Shown here one piece after another: positions 13,021 through 25,325 of a stretch of 64,000 nucleotides of DNA. Below the pieces are notes generated by a model. The model did no database searches and was not told the origin of the DNA. It worked only from the letters and a program-made list of their open reading frames with translations. Source of the stretch: Acanthochlamys bracteata (lineage: Eukaryota > Streptophyta > Magnoliopsida > Pandanales > Velloziaceae); NCBI GenBank assembly GCA_019914995.1, contig CM034138.1, forward strand, positions 4,971,903 to 5,035,902, written 5' to 3'. A program made the translations under genes and the position numbers. Within the stretch, counting starts at the first letter, position 1. Each line of letters begins with the position of its first letter.

Positions 13021-13287
13021 ATTTGTGCTTGCAAATGCTTGGAAGTATGTCCTCTGTCCTATCCTTTTTAAGAACAAAGTTGACCATCCTTTAAGTATGT
13101 AGTGATATGAATTTAATGTGATTGGCGTGGAAACGTTGTTTTAGGCAAGCTAATGATTCTTTAATGATATGCGCATAATGTTCTGAAAATTTAAGATAGG
13201 TATACTATTAACATAGTTATACTATTTATAAATAAAATATAGGTATACTCAATCATAATTTTGGTTATTTCAAAGCCCTGTTGTTAT
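13021..13287. other. AT-rich spacer, nothing recognised
   Basis: Sequence between LTR A and the MITE. It has several 'aggtatact' repeats but no gene, terminal repeat or strong secondary structure. Confidence 0.4.
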
Positions 13288-13295
13288 CCTAATTC

Positions 13296-13827
13296 TAGGG
13301 GTGGCAAATTTTGACCCGACCCAAAAAGGTCGGATTCGGGTCAAACCTTAGGCGGATTTGGCTCAATTTAGAATAGACTCGAAAATTTAAATGGATTCGG
13401 GTCGGGTTCGGGTTGATCCGAAAATGACTCATTTAACTATTTATATAGTATATATTAATTAATAATTAGAAAAAAATAGCAAAAATCTTGAATTTAATTT
13501 GTATATATATATTTTTAATTTATCTTAATTTTAACTAATTTTTATTTAATTTATAAATTTGTCAAAATTAATATTTTTTATTTTTAATATATCATAATTA
13601 ATAATTTTGATATATTATTATTAAAAATTAATAATTATAATTTTTATTTAATAATTTAATTATTAAATGGGTCGACGCGAGTTTGACCCGGTTATAAATA
13701 GGTTAGGTTAGGGTTGACAATTTTAACCCATATAAATAAATGGGTCAGGTTAGGGTTGAATATTTCTTACCCGATTATTATATAGGTCGACCCGGAACCG
13801 ACTCATGAACCCATATTGCCACATCTA
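13296..13827. mobile_element. hAT-type MITE with perfect 8-bp target duplication
   Basis: The element starts 'taggggtggcaa' and ends 'ttgccacatcta', imperfect terminal inverted repeats. It is flanked by the same eight bases, cctaattc, at 13288-13295 and 13828-13835. An 8-bp duplication is the hallmark of the hAT superfamily. The 532-bp body has GC-bearing ends with 'gacccgaccc' and 'gggtcgacccgg'-like runs around a very AT-rich centre, and no transposase ORF, so it is non-autonomous. Degenerate relatives lie at 32740-32900 and inside both arms of the 43-50 kb palindrome. Confidence 0.9.
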
Positions 13828-13835
13828 CCTAATTC

Positions 13836-16316
13836 TGAAATGTCTTCTCTTGTCCCAATATTCATTTAAAGAGGTCTTTCTCTGTTCTTCTATTAGCTAT
13901 TGTATGATGACTAGTAACGACAAGTGCTATTAGGAATTGTAAATAAACAAGCTCATTCCATTTTGGCAAGGAATGCAAGACTGTTTGGACATGGGCATAT
14001 GCATTCATGAATTTTATTTCTAGCTATATTATAAAACATTCAAAAACTATTTACTGGTTTACACTTAAGAAATTCTATCATCCATCTTCTGTATCTGCTT
14101 ACTTTTCTACGGATTTTGAAGAGTAGCTGTTGTGCAATTAATAGAATGCCAACTAAAACTGATAACTTTATTTATTCTAGTCAGTACCGCCCCTTATTCC
14201 TATGTTTCGTTCCTATTGCAGCAATTAATAATGTAATCGTTTTACTGATTTTGAATTGCAGCGTTTTCTCTGTTCCTCTATTTGATATGAGTTTCCTTAG
14301 ATTAACTTGATTCAATCATTTGGTTCCAGACTTCATAAAACTTTTAATTCCACGATAAACTGGTGAAGAGTTAAAGATATATGCTTTCATTGGAAAACAT
14401 CTTATCTTGTCATGTTGGCAATTCCTTAATGAGCTACGCGTGAAATCTAAACCAACATACATATTTTTGCTCTAGCAACAAAAAGCATCCATCACTTTCT
14501 GCAGGCCTCCTAAAACTTTTATTCTGACCATCTTATGTACTTTTTCTCAACTCATTCTGTTTAAAAAGTCATATTCTCAAAAGGTGGCGGTATTTGGCAT
14601 TATGATAGCAAAATGAAAGGGGCAATCATGAGAGTTGCTACAAATAAAATGGTAAACTAACAATGAATAATATTAGAGCCTTGCAAGTACTTTCAGAACA
14701 CCAAAACGCCATTAAGATTGGTTAATAGTCCTTCGGTTTTTATGTCAAGTACAAAATCGCGACTTGGTAATCATCTTCGACTTTGATTTTTTCTTTTCTT
14801 TTCTTTTTATTCTGTAATGTCATTATTTTAAAAAAAACTAAGTCTTTGTTACAAATATTGCATGGCATGTCTCAGTAGAAGTACGACTTCATCCTCTGAG
14901 GGCTTACACTTGATTTTTGACTAAGGGTTTCTCCATGCAAACAGTTGCATGAACTCATGAAAGGTTGAGTGATGTATATTACAAACTTTCTAATAGTTGC
15001 TCAGATAGTAAAAGGTGAAAGATAGGATAGGCTTTGACTGGGCTGACATACAAACACTGGCTTGATTCTAGAGGTAGGTAAGAGTGAGATATCTAAGTCT
15101 TCCTGAGGTAAGATCAGTGTTGTACCATATTCGAAACAAATAATGGTTCTGCTTGATGAATTTCTAACAACAACTTTGTTTGTAGTTTGAAATCTTTACT
15201 TTAGTAGGATTTTAGATGAAATGTGCAAATTTTTTTTCGACAGCATATCCATTGTGGCATTTTAATGTTTTAAATTCTTTTTTTTGCAAGTTATTGATTA
15301 ACTGGGATCGGAGGAGATTTTTAGAAGATTGATTTATAGATGTGTTCTTTTGTAGTAGCATATTACTTGCATGAACCCTTGACAGAGTCAGTTACATCTT
15401 GTGTAATTGTCTTCTTCATCCTACAAAAGTAACTTTAGAAAGTACGAAAGTCAGTGGTGGCTATTGACATTGTTACTGTCTTCTACTTGAATGAAAATTT
15501 GTTCTAACAATTTCCTTTCCATTATAGTGATTCTCTTGCTGTCTGATATAGAATTATTGCATTAGAGTTTTTCGTTTGATTTACATGAACATCGCAATTA
15601 GTGATTTATAGTTGTATTAGTTATACTATATAGATACAAGAAGAAAGTCTTTGAGCTTGTTGTTTTCACTCCTGTGTTCATTCCCTTGGTGGCTTGTTTG
15701 CTAAATCGTACATGTACGGTCTCCTTTTATTTCTATATACATGTGATGCTAGAATTAGGTTGGTTAAAGTGTTAACTTTCTTCAATGCAGGCAATCAAGC
15801 ATGAAGCAGTCATTGTCCTGCATAGCTAAGTCACCTACTCATTTTAATCCATTCGTTGTTACTTAAGTTGGTCAGTTTGTTCGCATAGTGATTGTTTGTC
15901 CTATCTCTCTTTTGTGTTCTCTGGTTATCAAAACCAACAAAATGCTAGTTCAAGAGTCAATTATTCGCAATGCATAATTGATCGCTTGTTGTTCCTTTTT
16001 TAAATCCTTTTATCCTAGTACTTGTTAGTCTCCTTTTCTAAATCACCATCATTTTATCCTACTTCATGTTTTGTCAATATCAAGTTATACTTTTACTTAG
16101 CTGTTGTATGTTTCTTTACCTTGTTCTTAACTCATTTTGGGAGTGCAGGTTTAGTTATCAACACATAATCATCTCAGTTAGTTATCAATCAACACTTCCT
16201 AAAAAGACACCAATATGACATTTTCTATTTTAAGATCAGATATCCGGGATATGTTTCTATTTAAGACCTAGCAATCTGTTGGGGTTGCAAGTTATAATCT
16301 TGAATTTCAGTTTGAT
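13836..16316 (+). other. T-rich, intron-like host DNA without a clear gene
   Basis: About 2.5 kb of plus-strand T-rich sequence with many candidate acceptors (for example 'ttcaatgcag' at 15784) but no ORF that stays open between plausible splice sites. The block 15005-15120 has a diverged partner at 60965-61085. No terminal repeats or known domains were found. Confidence 0.4.
15005..15120 (+). repeat. Diverged copy of the block at 60965-61085
   Basis: Both copies share 'ggtaagagtgagatat' and 'acatacaaa' in the same order and spacing. Further downstream, both have a gaca-gtcag then 'ttgtgtaattgtctt'-like stretch (15375 and 61530). This suggests an old segmental duplication of host DNA. Confidence 0.45.
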
Positions 16317-18839
16317 TGTCAAGATCCAAAACTAGACTCGACTTCCAAGACCGACTTTGGAGTCTAAACAAGTTCCAAAGTTCAACCAATCCAAAGAATT
16401 CCGACCCAAAAACATCATAAACGGTTCACCAAATATCTCCAAAAAAATAAAATTTCGGCAAAACCTTCCCTATAATTTCAAGTAACACTTTGTACCACAA
16501 CAAATTACTTAATAACGACAAAACAGAACAAAATAAACAAAATCATATAAATACTAAAACTAGCAAAAATAAAGTCTATGGGCTACCGGTAGCCACCGAC
16601 ACCTATTACAATCCAAAACAAATACCATCGCAATACTACATACCATAAAGTACAAGAAAAGTCAATGTCCTTCGAGGATTACAGAGTTAACTACATGCCA
16701 AAAAATTTATAGAATACCCTCTGTACGCTCTCGGTCTAGTAATACAGAATCTAATCAGTGCCCGCTAGCCTCTGACCTATCTAGGAGAGGCCAAAGAAGA
16801 GAAAAGAGGGTGAGCCCAGTCTCAGTGAGGTAAAACATCAGAATGCCCAATTTAGATAATGCATTAAGTAGGCATTATAGTACTATCCACATGAAGTAGA
16901 TGCAACGATATATCAGATCAGGTTCTACTAAGTCATGAATCGTCCCATACCGACTCAGTTTTTAGCAGAGATATACGATAATATGAAACAATGTTATGAG
17001 ACACTCTCAAGGCTATAATATATATACATATACATAGTGCACCCATGCAAGCAAATATATGTAATGATATATGCGGATGCATCAAGTGTAATAATCATAC
17101 AAGATAGGCGATCGAGTGAGATCACATCTCCAACTCACATCACGCTATCGGGTATGTCATACAAGCATACATACGTAATACTTTAATATATATCAAACCA
17201 CAAGCAAGCTCCGTGCCCAGTATGTTCTGGGACCCATCGGCAAGCAATATCATCACAGTTTGGTGCCCAGTATGTCCTACGACCCACCGGCAATCCATAT
17301 CTTATAACTCGATGCCCAGTATGTCCTGAGACCCATCGACTATCTATATATTTCAGTGCCCAGTATCTCTTAGGATCCACCGTATCAATATCTCATTCAA
17401 ACATATATAATATAATAGGTTATGATAGTACCTGTTAGGTTCTGCATTGTCACATACCAATGCAGTCCCTAACAAGTAGATGCAACATAATAGGTTTTCA
17501 CTCAATTAACATGCTACCCCAATGCCTTCAATGCTATCGTGATTATACTTATGCATATATGAAAGAAAAATATTGACATGTATATAGCATATTCTGATAA
17601 CTATGCCATATAGTCTACAATATGCAAACATGCTAGTATTAATTATAAACATGAAGTGAAATAAATCTAAGCATGTACAGGCATATGTAGCATAAAGGAT
17701 AAATCAAAATATATAACGAGAATGGCAAAGTACGCCAGAATTTCTAAAGTGAATGCTACCTGTGCCGAAAGCTTAACGTTAATCTAGGAAGAAAAGGTGG
17801 CATGGTATCTCTCACCTATAGTCCAAGCAAGTATTTGTATCAACCGTAAACTCTAAGCCGCACCGTCTGAACTCAAGTCAGTCGTACCACCTAACGTGCA
17901 TACGGGCATATTCAATAACAAACACGCTAACGAAAGCTAAATCAAAACTTGTAATAAATGCATAACTAAATTTGGGTCTAAGGTTCAATAGCATACGGCG
18001 AACCATTCTAGAATTTCATCCATTTAACTCATTCATTTTTTTATCCACTACACAATAAATATTAAGCTAACAATCCAAGAAGCTTACCGACGAGGCGAGG
18101 CGAGACGATCGAATGCTACACAACTTGAATCGGCAACAACTCACATATTTTCAATCCAACAATTTTCTAAAACGAAACGAATTAATAATTCATCTAACAA
18201 CAATCTCAAATACGCGATGCAAGTATTTTTAACTCACCTAACCGAGTCACCAAAAAGTTCGCTGGATTCCGGCAAGCTAGGATTCCGGCCAAAAGCGTTG
18301 AAAGTAGTAAAAATGACCAACACTACTAGTGGAATCCAATAGAATAGACGACGAGCAATTTTGTCGCCGGCGGCCGGAATCGACGAAATAACGTCCGGTG
18401 GCGAAATCACGCGATATCAAGCGCCGGAGCTGAAAATCTACACAATTAAATGAGAAAAAAGACATAGCAAGTTGAGGGGAATGTTTCTAGCTACTCACCA
18501 TCGCTGGATCGCCGGTGAAACGGCCGGACAAAATTCTAATTTTTTCTATCCTTCGCGGTGGAGCTCGCTGGAGCCATAATAGTGATGCCCGGAGAGAGAA
18601 GATGATGAACAAAGTTGTTGGAGGGGATGACCATCGCCTGAGAAGGTCGATTTCACTCGGAGAGGAGCTGGAAGGAAGAGGGGTGGAGCGCTGTCGAGCA
18701 GGCAGAGAGGAGAAAGAAGAAGAAGGAAAAGAAATTAAAAAAATTGGACATTGTATGTTAGGGCCACTATTTCTTACAATAGCTTTCTGCAGCCCACAAA
18801 ACTATAAGTATTACATTGATTATTTAAAATTTTTGCACA
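16317..18839 (-). mobile_element. LTR-like sequence B, near full length, probable solo LTR
   Basis: Read on the minus strand it starts 'tgtgcaaaaatttt' near 18839 and ends 'ggatcttgaca' near 16317, that is TG...CA over about 2.5 kb. Its first 1.58 kb matches fragment A; its last 0.9 kb matches fragment C (44270-45147). Near its 3' end is 'gagactgggctcaccctctt', a pyrimidine-rich motif common in long plant gypsy LTRs. No primer-binding site, polypurine tract or coding domain adjoins it, so a solo LTR is likely. I could not find a clear 5-bp target duplication (flanks ttgat and tatga), so the ends are approximate. Family assignment is inferred; the element is old. Confidence 0.6.
17213..17382 (-). 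repeat. Four-unit tandem motif in LTR B (45-49 bp period)
   Basis: On the plus strand 'tgcccagtatgtcct' followed by gacccacc recurs at about 17213, 17262, 17311 and 17355. It is the reverse complement of the array in LTR A, which has fewer units. Confidence 0.8.
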
Positions 18840-19220
18840 TATGAATCTAAGAAAGCAAAGAAGAAATTCTAGGAAAGCCTAGAATGATAAACTTAACAAC
18901 TTTAATGTGATTCATATGGTTGTACCTGTACTAGCCTGTAGATTTCTTTTTGGCTTATTTCATCTGGGGTGCATATACTGCAGGAGCACTACCATTAGCT
19001 TCAGAGGAATTTGTTTCCGAAATTTATCCCTTAATTTAGTTGGTCTGTTTGCTTCAATACCAATATATATTCTGCGGTTTTTAAAATAGTTAAACCAAAT
19101 GATAGTTGGCTGATGAATTTACTTTGTTTTACCTTCTTGCATAGGAAAGAAAGAGAACTCAAAACTGCTAAAGTGTTGATCAGAAGCATTTGATCTTCAA
19201 ATCCAAAATAGCGTTTCGTG

Positions 19221-19326
19221 CACCGTTTTGCATTGCTATTTACTTTTGTTAATGAGGTTGCATTGGTGTGGCTGCTCATAGGTAGTGCAACGCTGAACGT
19301 TGAGTGCTGAAACTGTTGCTTTGATA
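19221..19326 (+). repeat. Duplicated 105-bp block, copy 1
   Basis: This block and 23960-24064 are about 80 percent identical and share 'tagtgcaa', 'gagtgctgaaactg' and 'gctttgata'. In both, 'tgcatt' can pair with 'agtgca' across a loop of about 20 bases (about 8-9 pairs in copy 1, at least 6 in copy 2). The block is in the same orientation both times, 4.7 kb apart. It could be a duplicated exon, a degraded short element or a structured RNA; nothing decides between these. Confidence 0.55.
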
Positions 19327-21399
19327 TCTTTTATTTTCTGCTTGTGTTCATTGACCACTGTTTCTTGGAGGAAATTGCTGTTTCTTAGTGCCTACCATTC
19401 ATTGGTTGGTTTGGTGACACTGACTGTTCTTGCAGGGAATTTGTTTTAATTTTTGTGTTGTTATTTGGATTTCTGCTTTTGAACATTATGGATTCAGGTA
19501 GTTTCTCTTCGTTTTGCTCTCACTCCTAGTTCAAATTGCAGTTCTGATAAGCTGCCGCAAGGAAATACGTGCATCCGCTTCACTCCTTCTTGCAGTCCAG
19601 CTTTGGCTTTCATAAGGAGAATCTAAGCCGTTTCTGTTTCAAAATTTTCATTAAAATTCTTTTTCTAAATTTAAATAAATCTCAATAATGTTCTTGTGAG
19701 ACTTTTTGTTTTATTGAATTCTCCTGTGTAGGATCCCAGAAACGCAATTTTCTAAGATTTTTTCCTAAACTATTTCCCAACTTATGCTGGATTCTTGCTT
19801 TCAACAATAGGCAACATGCCTCGATTCATAACTTTTACAATGAATTAGACATTGGCTCTGTCTCCTCTCATTGTTACAGGACAGGTAGACAGAGGAGATA
19901 CATTCCCAAAGTTGCATTCTTTACCAAATTCTCTATGAGGTTCTTGTCTGTTTTATATCTAAGAGTTGTTATTAATGTTTTCTAAGGATTTTTTCAGTAT
20001 GCAGAAAGGACTTTAGATGGTTACTAGGCTGGTCGGAGGTTGTGTTGACCAGGCAAATCGTTCCACTAGCATTAAATGTATTGCATTTAAATAGATTGTA
20101 TTTAGAATTGATTTTTTGGCATGGATTGATTATAGTAGAGCTGTATTCACCACTTTTTGGTGTGAAAAGAACTGAGAGGTAGCTTTTCGGTTTTATAGAT
20201 GTTTCTTTTTGCTCATTGATCTGTTTACCTTTGGCCTAATCACTATTTAGGGGAGCTCTTTGTATTACCTAACGGATGTAATGCTTAATAACTAGGACTT
20301 TGTAGCTGGCTATTAATGGGTTGCTTTGTTAACATAAGTACATCAGAGGGTAAAGTACCAAGTTTGGTGATCCTGTATGGAATTGTTTTGCAGGAAAGAT
20401 GAATCCTTGCTGGTGGCTGCTCTTGTGACAGTTTATCGTTTGTGTCGCTATTTGAACATTTGATTTCTGTTTAATATCTGAATATTCATGACAGGTGAAT
20501 TTTGGCTGTAATTCTGAAGATTTGAGGGGTGTCTCTTCATCCATCTTTTGAAACCTCCACTATCTGCACAAGAATTTGCAGGTCAATTTTGAATATAACC
20601 GGCCTATATGTTTTGGTGTAAGTATTGGTTTTAGTTAGTATTCTTTGTTTTTCTATTCCTTTTATGTAGTTTGTCTCATGTGTCAAATTTTTTCTGGTTA
20701 GAATATTCTTCTATTTGGGATCCGTTAAATTCTGATATCAAGATGTAAAGAAGAAGCCAAATTGATGGATATGCTTTTAAAATCTTGATATTGCCTCTGT
20801 TCTTGAATTATTTTACCAATTTGTTGGCCCACTTATCAAGTGGTGTTGCTTTTGTTTCTCCAAGAATAGTCTCCTAAGTCCTAGAATACTCATCTTGGGT
20901 CTATGCATCTGATGTTTCTTCTTCTGAGATAAAGGCTTGGTTAGGCCTACAAACATGTGGTATGAGCTGTTACATTAAATATCCTGTTGTTATATGGAGA
21001 TGTTTAGCTTGTGTACCACTTTTCCTTGGCTTCCTCTTACTTCATGAGTTGATGTTAAAAGTTGTGTGGATAATTGTGTTGAAGATGTGCCAGTTTTATG
21101 TGGTGCCAGTTTTACATTAAATATCATGTTGCGTTTATTTTTCCCTGAGCATATTTTAGTCACTGATTTCTTTTGGCGACTTATTCAGTTGAGAACAAGA
21201 ACCTCTAAGCAATTGGTGAGTTTTGCAAAGATCATTCCTGATATATTATAGTTTGTAGAAATACAACGTGAAGATCAAAAGTCAACATTTAAAACTTATG
21301 CTTATCCTGTCCAAAGCCTAACAACAACCATGGCTTTTCTGGTGCGCTCTCACTTTCATGGAGCTCCTGGTTACTTAAAAATCATGTTCCTTCGACATA

Positions 21400-21640
21400 T
21401 ACATACAGTGTGTTTGCTTCATATTGTTGAAGGAGCCCCAAAAAGTGTTAGGAAAAAGGTAATTAAGAACTACATGGAATCGTGTAATATTTGCATTAGA
21501 AATTGCAACAAGATTGTTTTGTGCATGCATTAATTGAACTTTTTTTGTTTGGTGTTGTATTTGATACTTTTGGGGTGGGATGAACAAGGTCCAATGAAGA
21601 AGAATGATAAAAACATTTAAATTTAACAAACACAGAAAGT
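21400..21640 (+). repeat. Diverged duplicate of 40870-41080
   Basis: The two regions share 'cttcatattgttgaaggagc' and similar downstream order (an aaaa-gtgt-aga block, then 'aatatttgca', then 'gatgaacaaggtccaa' versus 'gcgagatccaacaaag'). They are direct repeats 19.5 kb apart, heavily diverged. The surrounding ORF at 21330-21533 is not conserved in the partner. Confidence 0.45.
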
Positions 21641-23175
21641 CTTGTTCGTTAATTATACAGACTTACTGCTTGCAAATGTTTGAGGAGCAATTTCTGAACA
21701 ATCTTAACCAAAAGGTTTAAGCAATTATGCATTAATTTCAAAGGGAGATGTTCAAAACATAATCTCTTTGAGCACTTTGCTTTCTGTCTGCTCTTTGGCA
21801 TTACAGCCCGCTAATAGCATATTTGCAATAGCATGTTTAAGTCCAACATTGAGATCTTTCTGAACTTAATCCCTCTGTGCTTTCTGAAATCTATTTCTGA
21901 TTTGGCAGCTATATTTTTCAGCCATTTCTGTACTTGAACTCATCCTTTATTGGTCTAATATTAGTATAACATAATTTATTAGCAAAAGTTTCCCTAAAGT
22001 TGCTAGATTGTTGACACTTTTACCCCTCTTATTACTGGTTGTCTACTTTATTATCTTCTCCAAAAGTGCTTTTAAGGATCATTTCCCAACAGTTATCTCC
22101 AGCCGTCAGGATTCCTTGGATAGAACTTAAGAGAGTTCTAAACGTGCAGAGATTTGTTCTAGGACCGGATTATGGAAAAATGTGGTTTGTTTGTCTTCTT
22201 GACCTTGTTTTGCTACTACTGTTGTTGCATTTGCTTGTTTAATTTGTTTTTGTCCTCCCTTTTGCTTCAGTTACCATGGGCAGCATCAGTTGGAATGATT
22301 TTTCATGTTCCAGTTTTTCAGAATAGCCTCACAACAGCAACCTCCTTGCCTTCCTCTTTTTCTGTGAGTGTGAGTTTGATCTGCTATTGACTGGAAACTG
22401 ATTGGTCATAAATTTTAGTGTAAAAGTAGTTGCATAGTTTTGTAAATAATTGCCTTATGATTCGCTGTTTGATTGCCTTAAACATTGTTTAACTCAGTTT
22501 GTTATCAGAATTGTGAGTGGTTGTCGGACTGGTTGGAGTGTATGTTACGTCTAGTTATTGGTTGCAGCAGTCTTGGTTTTGGAATAATTGTGGAAGACCT
22601 TTATTCGTTCAAATGGTTTCTAAAAGTTGGTTTTATTTAGTCCAGGTAACGGATGACGACTCGTACTGCCTGTACTTCATACTCCCCTTGTTCTTGTTTT
22701 TACACCACTAATATGAATGTGAACCTACTTTGCAATTGTTTAGTCCATTACATTAGTGTAAAATTAGGTTCCTTCCCCTTCACTGAATATTTTTAATTGA
22801 TCAATTTGGTGGTGTTGTAATAGGAAGTGAAGTTTATCCTTGAGTAATTCTGCTAATACTTCTGACATGGATACTTGCATGGGTTACTCTTGTAATGTTG
22901 TATGGTTTTTGTCATTACTGAGATATTTAATTTCTGTTTACTAATGGGTTATTGTTATATCTGAATTTGAGATATACGAAGTTCTGTTACAATTTGCTTA
23001 AAGTTTGGAGTTTAAAAGTATCAGTTTGCAGTTACATGTGCTGGACTGTTTAATATCTTACTTGAGTACCTGGTAAGTGTAAAGCATGTTTTCTCCTTTT
23101 TACATGTGCTAATACATGTTTTCCACTTTTTACCCGCCTTCTCTTTGTTGTTTTATTAATTGATTTGTAGTGTAG

Positions 23176-23322
23176 GAAGCATCAGTACAGGTGTTCTCCA
23201 AAGTTGTTTCTGAAAATATCCATAAATGGAAGCCCTTTCAATTTAGTCCAAGGGAGCTAGTTCAGAAAGTTTGCTGTTTCAAACATTTAGTAGGTGCTTC
23301 TAGCCATGGCAGGATGCTCTGA
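23176..23322 (+). pseudogene. Exon-like piece with KWKPFQFSPRELVQK
   Basis: After an acceptor (tgtag at 23171-23175) one frame is open for 48 codons to a TGA. It begins EASVQVFSKVVSENIHKW and includes KPFQFSPRELVQK. The frame downstream at 23688 encodes a related peptide (KPFHFAPEELTRQ) with conservative changes (Q/H, S/A), which is better explained by a duplicated coding exon than by chance. The protein family is not recognised. No longer gene model could be built, so I treat it as a remnant. Confidence 0.4.
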
Positions 23323-23400
23323 TCTATCTTGCAATCCGCTTTATTATCGTTGATGTTACTATTATTTTTCCTTTTCTTTTTTGTTGATTTGATTAAGTAG

Positions 23401-23485
23401 GGTCAATGATGAGGTTTGCATTTTGAGCTTAGAAGCTGTTCAGAGGTTTGTATAAGCTGTTCATGACTTGGAGTTTGCGTAAGAG
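23401..23485 (+). pseudogene. Exon-like piece between consensus splice sites
   Basis: The piece lies between an acceptor (gattaagtag) and a donor (agag|gtaact). One frame reads VNDEVCILSLEAVQRFV, then a TAA in place of what could have been CAA, then AVHDLEFA and TAA. The peptide is protein-like, but the in-frame stops indicate decay. It lies between the two copies of the KPF exon, so it may belong to the same lost gene. Confidence 0.35.
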
Positions 23486-23687
23486 GTAACTTTATTTCAA
23501 ATCATACTTGTCCTGAGTCTAGTTGTGCGATGTGTCCCCTCCTATGTTAAATCCTAATTGCTACTTCAGATATGTTTCAATTGTCCTCTCTTTTAAGTCA
23601 TCTTGAAGTTAACTTGTGCATGGCTCTTTAGTTATCTATCTTACTTCTAGTGCCAATCATTGTTCTTTTTGATTGATTGATTTGTAG

Positions 23688-23797
23688 GAAGGAAGTACTT
23701 CTGCAGGTGTTTTGGGGAAGCTGTTTCTCAGAATCTCTCAACAATTGCAAGCCATTTCATTTTGCTCCTGAAGAGTTGACGCGACAGTCCACTTAAT
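23688..23797 (+). pseudogene. Second, decayed copy of the KPF exon
   Basis: It follows an acceptor 'gatttgtag' like the first copy and aligns with 23176-23290 at nucleotide and peptide level (SESLNN-KPFHFAPEELTRQ against SENIHK-KPFQFSPRELVQK). The frame is not continuous from the acceptor and closes with TAA at about 23797. The two copies lie 0.5 kb apart and in the same orientation, consistent with a small tandem duplication. Confidence 0.35.
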
Positions 23798-25325
23798 TTT
23801 GAGATATTTGCCCGGTTGTTCGCGTGAAACCATCTACCTAAGAAAGTGCTTTGAGGACGTCGGTAATTTATGAAGTACAGTCTTCAGCATCTGAGATACA
23901 CTCCTCTCCTTTAAGTCATTTTTTGATGCTGTAGATTAGTTACTTTAGCATTTCATGCATTACTTCGCACTGCTATTTACTTTAGTTTTTGAGACTGCAT
24001 TGGTGAGTCTGCTCATGGGTAGTGCAATGCCGAAAGCTGAGTGCTGAAACTGTAGCTTTGATAAGATTCAATACTTTTTGGATAGTTTCATAGTCTTGTC
24101 CCCTTTGATTACATTGGTGCTATGTTTTGAAACTTTTTTTCCAAGAGTATCCACCAAGGTTTGTTTACTTCAGACATCATGCTCATTGACATTTGCAGTG
24201 CTGCTTGTAAACTCTACTAGGCGTGAGGAAATCAATCGCCTGAAAGAAACTTTTTTCTGTTGACCTTTATGTGCTAATCATGTTAAGAATTGATTGTGTA
24301 ACTAATGAAAAAAAAGTAGGATAGTAAACATCGGATATTGAAATAGTAAAATAATTAAAAAATTTTAAATGTTATAATTTTTTCAATAACAATCTAGTTT
24401 GTTTCAGTAAATATGTTATTACACGTTCTTGTACTATAGTATGTCCCCTTTTCAATAAAACTTTATTTTGCTAGGTATGCAAATTTTATAAATTGAAGTA
24501 CCTTTTAGCGTTGACGTAGAGTTTTATTTTACTGGCTATTTGGTTGTCTCCCTAATGTGGCTATCTACCTATAGATATTTTGTGATGATCAAAATGCACC
24601 AATACGCGAATGTAATTAAAATAATGCAACGACAACAAATTCGAAATTGTTAGAAACACAAGATAGCTTACATGCTAAAACCAAATATAGTGCCCTTTGC
24701 AATCGATCCAAAAAGTAAGGCCAGCTGCTATAAAGTGTAATTTGCTAAGTAATCCTTTTCATGAATGATGAATGCATCGCTTTTGTGTTGCTCACGCTTA
24801 ATAAACATTTTTATACTCACCTTTCCATTGCGTTGCTTTTGAACCTTATAGAATTGGTAATAACGTAGTAAACCTTGAAGATATTTTTACATGTTTATTC
24901 TCATTAATTGCATGTGGCTTTTTTCTAAGACTTCTTCAACTACGATGGAAAAGGATTATAAGCACGGGTGGGCTCCTCTACATGACACTACATGCTTACA
25001 ATTTCAATGCTCAAAGATTTGGATAAGACCTTCCTTCAGCTTGGTTTATGTATTGTCTTGGGGCTGATATAGGCCTCACTTTTGTACTGTTATAAGCAAT
25101 GTAGCTTATCTTATTAGATGTAACAGGCTTATGCATGATATACTTGAAAATTACCGTCAAGCATTATTGTATAGCTGAATTTGATTTTGAAAAAGTAAAA
25201 TCATTAAGCTAATATTTTTGCGATTTAAAAGGGGATATCTTTTGGATTAAATTAGGGAGCTAGTTTTTTGGTGGTGGTTGATATGCTAATTTTTGTTGTT
25301 TGGTGAATAGAACTAGGAATTTATT
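23798..25325. other. Intergenic or intronic AT-rich DNA
   Basis: Contains the second copy of the 105-bp block (23960-24064), a meaningless 61-codon ORF near 24100, and AT-rich sequence. No gene or terminal repeat is seen. Confidence 0.4.
23960..24064 (+). repeat. Duplicated 105-bp block, copy 2
   Basis: Partner of 19221-19326, same orientation. The central hairpin-forming segment is retained although the flanks have diverged. Confidence 0.55.

Larger units (their letters stand above)
18840..23175 (+). other. T-rich host DNA with decayed exon-like pieces
   Basis: Plus-strand composition is intron-like throughout, with many TTGCAG and GTAAGT-type sites. No ORF beyond about 85 codons is present and none matches a family I know. 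A candidate piece is 20395-20463, open after an acceptor at 20391-20393 (starts KDESLLVAALVTVYRLC) and ending in TGA. Two short blocks recur elsewhere: 19221-19326 (partner 23960-24064) and 21400-21640 (partner 40870-41080). The long ORF at 22039-22242 is probably chance. Confidence 0.4.

Noticed and set aside
18515-18844. A 109-codon plus ORF
   Set aside because: It is antisense to the leader of LTR B and has low-complexity RE/EK composition.
16312-18844. Target duplication for LTR B
   Set aside because: The flanks ttgat and tatga do not match; the ends or the solo LTR status may be wrong, so no duplication is claimed.
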